From NCBI GenBank assembly GCA_041859375.1, contig JBHEKP010000244.1, positions 1-17,092 on the forward strand: DNA of 17,092 nucleotides, given 5' to 3'. Under the pieces are notes generated by a model, which saw only the letters and a list, made by a program, of their open reading frames with translations, ran no database searches and was not told the origin of the DNA. Origin of the DNA: JBHEKP01 sp041859375 (GTDB lineage Bacteria; Hydrogenedentota; Hydrogenedentia; Hydrogenedentales; CAITNO01). The number at the start of each line of letters is the position of its first letter. The stretch's first letter is position 1. This document shows, piece after piece, positions 13,601-17,092 of the stretch. The position numbers were made by a program, and so were the translations under genes.

Positions 13601-14868
13601 GCCCGGAAACCGTGCGCGTGCTTGTTTTCCCCTGCGGGTCGGAAATCGGCCTGGAAATCATCCGTTCGCTGCGGGATGTCAGGGGAATCGAACTGTTCGG
13701 CGCGTCCAGTGTCGAGTCCAACCACGGCCCCTATGTGCTCCGCCGGTACCGGGCGGGTCTGCCCTTTGTGGATGCCCCGGAATTCCTTGAAAAGTTCAAC
13801 GCCCTGCTCCGGGAGTGGCGCATCGATCTGGTCTTTCCCGCCCACGACGATGTGGTGCTGCGCCTTGCGGAGGCAAGAGGCGGGCTGGAGGCGGAGGTGG
13901 CCGCGCCGGACGCCGCGGTGTGCGCGGTTTGCCGCAGCAAGCGCCGCACCCACGAAGTGTTTTCAGAAAAGCTGCCCATGCCGCAGCTTTACGAACCCGG
14001 CGCGGTGACCGCCTTTCCCGTGTTTCTCAAGCCCGACCGCGGCCAGGGTTCGCGCGGGGTGTGGAAATGCGCCGATCAGGCCGAACTGGCGGTGTTTCTG
14101 CGGCGCGATCCGTCGCTGCTGGTGATGGAGCACCTGCCCGGACCGGAGCACACGGTGGACTGTTTCACCGACGCTGAAGGGCGGCTTCTCCACGTGCTGC
14201 CCCGCGAGCGGGTCCGGGTGATGAACGGCATCGCCGTGGACACCCGCCCCGCGCCCCATCCGGAACTGTTCGGGCGCATGGCGCGGATCATCCAGGACGT
14301 GCTCCCCATGCGCGGCGCATGGTTTTTCCAGGTGAAGGAGGATGGAAACGGCCGGCCGGCCCTGCTGGAGATCGCGCCGCGCGTGGGCGGTTCCATGGGC
14401 CTTTCCCGCGCGCTCGGCGTCAACCTTCCCCTGCTGACGGTTTTGGACAGGATGGGCGGCGGCGCGGGGGAGCCGCGCCCCCTGGCGGTTTCCGCGCGCA
14501 TGGACCGCGCGTTGGAATGCCGCTTCCGGACGGGTCTCGAGTTCGGCGCGGTGCTGGTGGATGTGGAAACCGCGCTGCTGGACGGGGACCGGGCCAACCC
14601 CTGGGTGATGGCCTTCCTGTGCCAGTGCAAAAACAACCGCCTGCCGGTTGCCGCGGTTGCGGCGGATCCGGAAAGGGCGCGGGGCCGCATGGACGCGCTG
14701 GGCCTGTCCTCCTGGCTGGGGGATGCGCGCCGTCCCGGCCAGGTTTCCGCCCCCTCCGGCAGCCTGCTTCTCACGTCTGATCCGGAACTGGAGTCCTTCG
14801 GACGGGGGCACGGTTTCACCGTGCTGCCCCCCAACGCGGTGGATGTGCTGCTCGACTGGCGCGTTTAG
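13597..14868 (+). CDS. ATP-grasp ligase-like protein with degenerate HAD-like C-terminal domain
   Basis: 423 residues, cytoplasmic. The N-terminal part (about 5-130) is the pre-ATP-grasp Rossmann-like domain: RVLVFPCGSEIGLEIIRSL, and LVFPAHDDVVLRLAE. The ATP-grasp core (about 135-290) shows FPVFLKPDRGQGSRGVW (nucleotide-binding Lys145 and flexible loop), LVMEHLPGPEHTVDCF, and the metal-binding end ALLEIAPRVGGSMGLS (255-270), as in carbamoyl-phosphate-synthase-like ligases. The rest (about 315-423) resembles the HAD-like tail found on some of these proteins: GAVLVDVETALLDG with D322 kept but the usual second Asp replaced by Glu324, NPWVMAFLCQCKNN, LLLTSDPELES, and an ending NAVDVLLDWRV. The usual HAD Lys and acidic pair are not evident, so that domain may not be catalytic. 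It probably joins a carboxylate to an amine, plausibly the amino sugar made by the coupled aminotransferase; this substrate link is inference from the 4-base overlap. Confidence 0.82.
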   Translation: MSPETVRVLVFPCGSEIGLEIIRSLRDVRGIELFGASSVESNHGPYVLRRYRAGLPFVDAPEFLEKFNALLREWRIDLVFPAHDDVVLRLAEARGGLEAEVAAPDAAVCAVCRSKRRTHEVFSEKLPMPQLYEPGAVTAFPVFLKPDRGQGSRGVWKCADQAELAVFLRRDPSLLVMEHLPGPEHTVDCFTDAEGRLLHVLPRERVRVMNGIAVDTRPAPHPELFGRMARIIQDVLPMRGAWFFQVKEDGNGRPALLEIAPRVGGSMGLSRALGVNLPLLTVLDRMGGGAGEPRPLAVSARMDRALECRFRTGLEFGAVLVDVETALLDGDRANPWVMAFLCQCKNNRLPVAAVAADPERARGRMDALGLSSWLGDARRPGQVSAPSGSLLLTSDPELESFGRGHGFTVLPPNAVDVLLDWRV

Positions 14869-14899
14869 CGGCGGGTCAATTATTGACGGCAAACGCCGC
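14868..14899 (+). other. Nested inverted repeats after the ATP-grasp gene
   Basis: GCGGCG (14868-14873) pairs with CGCCGC (14894-14899), enclosing the perfect palindrome GTCAAT-T-ATTGAC (14875-14887). There is no T run after it, so it is a poor intrinsic terminator. The inner palindrome matches the style of the one at 8336-8348. The rest of the gap to 15000 is AT-rich with nothing else I can name. Confidence 0.4.
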
Positions 14900-15000
14900 A
14901 ATCTGCGCCTAAACACAAATCCCTGCCGGTTGGACAGGTGAATATTACCGAAGGGCGTTTTGTTTACCCTTTTGAAGCCGATGAAAACTGCTTACAAGAA

Positions 15001-15029
15001 TTGCCATCTCTGAATTTGGATGGTAAAAT
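15001..15029 (+). promoter_or_regulatory. Sigma70-type promoter of the zinc-ribbon gene
   Basis: TTGCCA (15001-15006), exactly 17 bases, then TAAAAT (15024-15029): five of six matches in each hexamer. The predicted start near 15036 lies beyond the in-frame ATG at 15034, which helps place the true start codon at 15064. Confidence 0.8.
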
Positions 15030-15063
15030 TTGAATGACGGCGGTCTTGAGAAGGAACACGGTC

Positions 15064-15543
15064 ATGCTATCCATGGTAGAAGTGAAGTGCCCCCACTGCG
15101 GCGCCCGGGGTCAGATAATGCTGCCCCCCACGGTGTCGATCATTGTCGGGCCCTGTCCGCAGTGCCACAACATTGTGGCGGTGTTCGCGGGCCAGGCAAT
15201 GCCGTTGAGCAATGAAATCATGCTCCAGGGTTCCATTGACGAGAAACGTCTTCATATGATGCAGGTGCTGGGTGAGTTTTTGTCTGATCGCGTCAACCGT
15301 CTTCTCAAGGACAGCGAGCCCCCCTCCACGAGCGAAAAACCAACCGAAGAGACCGCCGCCATGGAGGAAACGCTTGAGGCGATGCCCGATCCGGACAAGC
15401 TTCCCGGCGACGCGATGCCCCAGTACGGCCCCGCCATGGGCGCGAAGGCGGACACCATTTCCGACCAGGAGATGGACACCTTCGTGCGGGTGGAGCTGAA
15501 GCTGCTGGACAACAGGGAGTATTTCAAGGCGGTATTCGAATAG
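15064..15543 (+). CDS. Small zinc-ribbon protein of unknown function
   Basis: 159-residue soluble protein without signal peptide or membrane segment. The N-terminus is a zinc ribbon: VKCPHCGARGQ and GPCPQCHNIVAVFAGQ give C9, C12, C31 and C34 in a CxxC-18-CxxC arrangement. Residues about 55-85 (SIDEKRLHMMQVLGEFLSDRVNRLL) look helical. Residues 85-135 are an acidic, Pro/Ser/Glu-rich and probably disordered linker. The last 25 residues (SDQEMDTFVRVELKLLDNREYF) are probably another helix. The ribbon could bind nucleic acid or a protein partner, or be structural; I do not recognise a family with known function. ATG at 15064 has AAGGA (15051-15055) 8 bases upstream and falls after the predicted transcript start. 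The alternative ATG at 15034 would precede it, and ATG 15073 lacks good spacing. It is a single-gene unit with its own promoter and strong terminator. Confidence 0.8.
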   Translation: MLSMVEVKCPHCGARGQIMLPPTVSIIVGPCPQCHNIVAVFAGQAMPLSNEIMLQGSIDEKRLHMMQVLGEFLSDRVNRLLKDSEPPSTSEKPTEETAAMEETLEAMPDPDKLPGDAMPQYGPAMGAKADTISDQEMDTFVRVELKLLDNREYFKAVFE

Positions 15544-15570
15544 GGCGAAGGACTGACGTGGAACCCCCGG

Positions 15571-15612
15571 CTCCCCGGCGCGCCCCGCGCGCGCCGGGGA
15601 GTTCGGTTTTTT
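15571..15612 (+). terminator. Rho-independent terminator of the zinc-ribbon gene
   Basis: A perfect 13-bp GC-rich stem CTCCCCGGCGCGC (15571-15583) / GCGCGCCGGGGAG (15589-15601) with a 5-base loop is followed by TTCGG and then TTTTTT (15607-15612). The T run touches the stop codon of the convergent minus-strand gene, the same arrangement as at 5990-6020. Confidence 0.88.
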
Positions 15613-17036
15613 CAGGACGCCGCCCCCGGCAGGGTCAGCCGCAGTAGCACCCCCGCGAAGTTGCCCCCCCAGCCGCGCATGCCCCTCCATACGGGGCGGT
15701 CTATGGGGTACAGAAGGGAGAGTTGGTTTCCCTTTTTCGTGATCCTCATTTCCCCGCCGTTGAAAGGGTTGGGCAGTTCTTTCCCCAGCGCGGAGGCCTC
15801 CGGCGAGTCCGCCGCCGGGAACGCCCCCGTTTGCAGCGCTGTTTGCATCAGGGAAAGGCCCGCCCGCAGCAGCCGCAGATTCCCCTCCGCCAGGAAGGCA
15901 TTCACGGGGGCGTTGCGATAGTAGGCCGCCTCCGCCGTGGTACGCACCAATGAACTGTGGGAGGGGCTTAACAGTTCGCCGACCCGCCACAGCGAATCCT
16001 GTAGGTCGAATGCGTTTTCGGTGATCCACTGGAAGGCCGTGTGCGGCTGGCCGCCGCGCAGCCGTTCAACAAGGGTGTTCAGGTATCCGGTGCACAGTAT
16101 TTTGTCGCGGGCCGAGAATCCTGTGATATAAAAAGGTGCCTGCGCCCAGTCAGCACCCCGGTACTCGAAATACATGTTTTTGGACAGGATGTGATCGGAA
16201 TACAGGTTCCAATCCGAATAGCCGCAAAACTCCCCCTGCGCCATGGCATAAGCCACCATGGGTTCCACGGCGCGCAATGGTTGCATCTGTTTAACGCGCA
16301 TGGAGAACGCGTCAAGAAAGGCCCCGTCCCGCGCGACGCCTGACCGGCATCCGGCGGCCAGCCCCGCAACCATGGCCCCTGTCATGAGGCGGTTTTCCTT
16401 TATTGTCAGGGGGACGGGGTCCCGATCCAGGCGCTCTGTGTATTGCAGCATGTCCTCCATGGCCGCCTGCCAGCGGGCCGCGTTCCCCCTGTGCGCCGCC
16501 ACCACCGCCCGTGTTCCCATCCATCCGGAAAGGGAGGGGACTTTGCAATAGTATGTGTACTGTCCGCTCTCGTAGTATCTGAAGTGAAAGCCGAACAGGC
16601 ATTCCCGCATCCCCGCGGTTTCCGCGCGCAACTGCCCCGCAAGGGACTCCGTGGCGTCCACCCATGCGGACAATTCCGCCAGGAGATCATCTTTAAGCGC
16701 ATCCTGTTCCACTAAGCGGGCAAGGATTTGGGGTGACTGGCCGGATACTTTGTTGAAGTCGTCCATTTCCCAAAGGCGTGCATAAATTCGGAGGTAGACA
16801 TTTGCGGCATTTGCCTCCGCAGGAATGTCCTTGCCCGTCTTGATCAGGGCGTCCAAGTCCATCGGCGCGGTGATGGTTTTGGGCTGGAGTGACTCGTGGC
16901 GGGAATTGAAGTGCGCCCCGGCGGCGTAGAAGGCCAGCGCCGCCAGTGCCCAGACCGAATACCGGCGCAGCAGCCGTTTTGCCAGGGGACCCGTTTCCCC
17001 CATCCAGGCGGTCATGGTGGTGTGCATGGTGTTCAT
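15612..17036 (-). CDS. Single-pass membrane protein of unknown function with C-terminal 'GAFP...NPFNGG' motif
   Basis: 474 residues with one membrane helix near the N-terminus (SVWALAALAFYAAGAHF, about 27-43) after a basic RLLRR, so the bulk is probably outside the inner membrane. The large middle is mixed, helix-rich and unrecognised (aromatic-rich FGFHFRYYESGQYTYYC among it). The C-terminal part, LRLLRAGLSLMQTALQTGAFP then LPNPFNGGEMRITKKGNQLSLLYP (about 386-445), matches a pattern I know from Planctomycetota-type envelope proteins: a helix 'RxxxAxLAxxxYxxxxGxYP', then 'DPFxGxPLxYxxxGxxxxxYS'. That motif resembles the end of type II pseudopilin-like domains. No function is assigned. I prefer ATG at 17036, which has AGGGGAG (complement of 17045-17051) 8 bases upstream; ATG at 17054 is possible and would overlap an upstream frame by ATGA. 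It converges with the zinc-ribbon gene. Confidence 0.72.
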   Translation of the reverse strand: MNTMHTTMTAWMGETGPLAKRLLRRYSVWALAALAFYAAGAHFNSRHESLQPKTITAPMDLDALIKTGKDIPAEANAANVYLRIYARLWEMDDFNKVSGQSPQILARLVEQDALKDDLLAELSAWVDATESLAGQLRAETAGMRECLFGFHFRYYESGQYTYYCKVPSLSGWMGTRAVVAAHRGNAARWQAAMEDMLQYTERLDRDPVPLTIKENRLMTGAMVAGLAAGCRSGVARDGAFLDAFSMRVKQMQPLRAVEPMVAYAMAQGEFCGYSDWNLYSDHILSKNMYFEYRGADWAQAPFYITGFSARDKILCTGYLNTLVERLRGGQPHTAFQWITENAFDLQDSLWRVGELLSPSHSSLVRTTAEAAYYRNAPVNAFLAEGNLRLLRAGLSLMQTALQTGAFPAADSPEASALGKELPNPFNGGEMRITKKGNQLSLLYPIDRPVWRGMRGWGGNFAGVLLRLTLPGAAS

Positions 17037-17050
17037 GGTGGTGTCTCCCC

Positions 17051-17092
17051 TCATTTCCCGCCGTGACGCCAGCGGTCATACTGCAGCGGCAG
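17051..17092 (-). CDS. Possible 3' end of an upstream minus-strand gene (partial)
   Basis: On the minus strand the last 42 bases read as an open frame ending ...LPLQYDRWRHGGK followed by TGA at 17053-17051. That stop would overlap the ATG at 17054 (ATGA), an arrangement common within operons. Only 13 codons are visible and another frame is also open here, so identity and even reality are uncertain. Confidence 0.3.
   Translation of the reverse strand: MPLQYDRWRHGGK

Noticed and set aside
14951..14971. AAGGG/CCCTT hairpin with T-rich loop as terminator of the ATP-grasp gene
   Set aside because: Only five base pairs with an 11-base loop and a short following T run; too weak to call.

Overview
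This is a GC-rich bacterial chromosomal window with seven complete plus-strand genes beyond a first one that starts at its left edge, two complete minus-strand genes, and traces of a further minus-strand gene at its right edge. I see no rRNA, tRNA, CRISPR array, transposase, integrase or phage gene. The content is a large membrane glycosyltransferase, two sulfatase-fold proteins, a long secreted protein of beta-sandwich and Ig/HYR-type modules ending in a PEP-CTERM-like tail, and a C-terminal 'LRLLRA...GAFP...NPFNGG' protein. This suits a diderm, polysaccharide-rich lineage of the Planctomycetota / Candidatus Hydrogenedentota kind. That placement is inference from gene style, since no phylogenetic marker is present.

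Layout. (1) 2-4835, plus strand: a likely operon of a GT-C (GT39-like) glycosyltransferase with a large C-terminal extension, a membrane-anchored sulfatase-superfamily enzyme with Thr where formylglycine sulfatases have Cys, and a DUF72 protein overlapping it by 11 bases. (2) 4936-5947, plus strand: two small exported Cys-rich proteins, the second with 27 Cys and metallothionein-like, closed by a strong terminator at 5990-6020. (3) 6019-8175, minus strand: a five-helix membrane protein fused to a sulfatase fold that has lost nearly all catalytic residues. (4) 8176-8508: an AT-rich divergent promoter region with a good TTGTAA-17-TATAAT promoter and a 13-bp palindrome. (5) 8509-12144, plus strand: a 1211-residue modular surface protein, then a terminator at 12172-12204. 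(6) 12404-14868, plus strand: a DegT/DnrJ/EryC1-type aminotransferase coupled by ATGA overlap to an ATP-grasp protein with a degenerate HAD-like tail, probably making or modifying an amino sugar for a surface glycan. (7) 15064-15543, plus strand: a zinc-ribbon protein with its own clear promoter and terminator. (8) 15612-17036, minus strand: a single-pass membrane protein of unknown function, probably downstream of another gene that runs off the window.

Functionally most of the window concerns the cell envelope: glycan transfer, sulfatase-fold chemistry or binding, sugar amination, and a secreted adhesive or carbohydrate-binding protein. The features most worth following are the exported metallothionein pair, the Thr-type sulfatase homologue, the membrane pseudo-sulfatase, the ATP-grasp/pseudo-HAD partner of the aminotransferase, a repeated GTCAAY-N-RTTGAC palindrome, and a possible small RNA at 12225-12305 on the minus strand.
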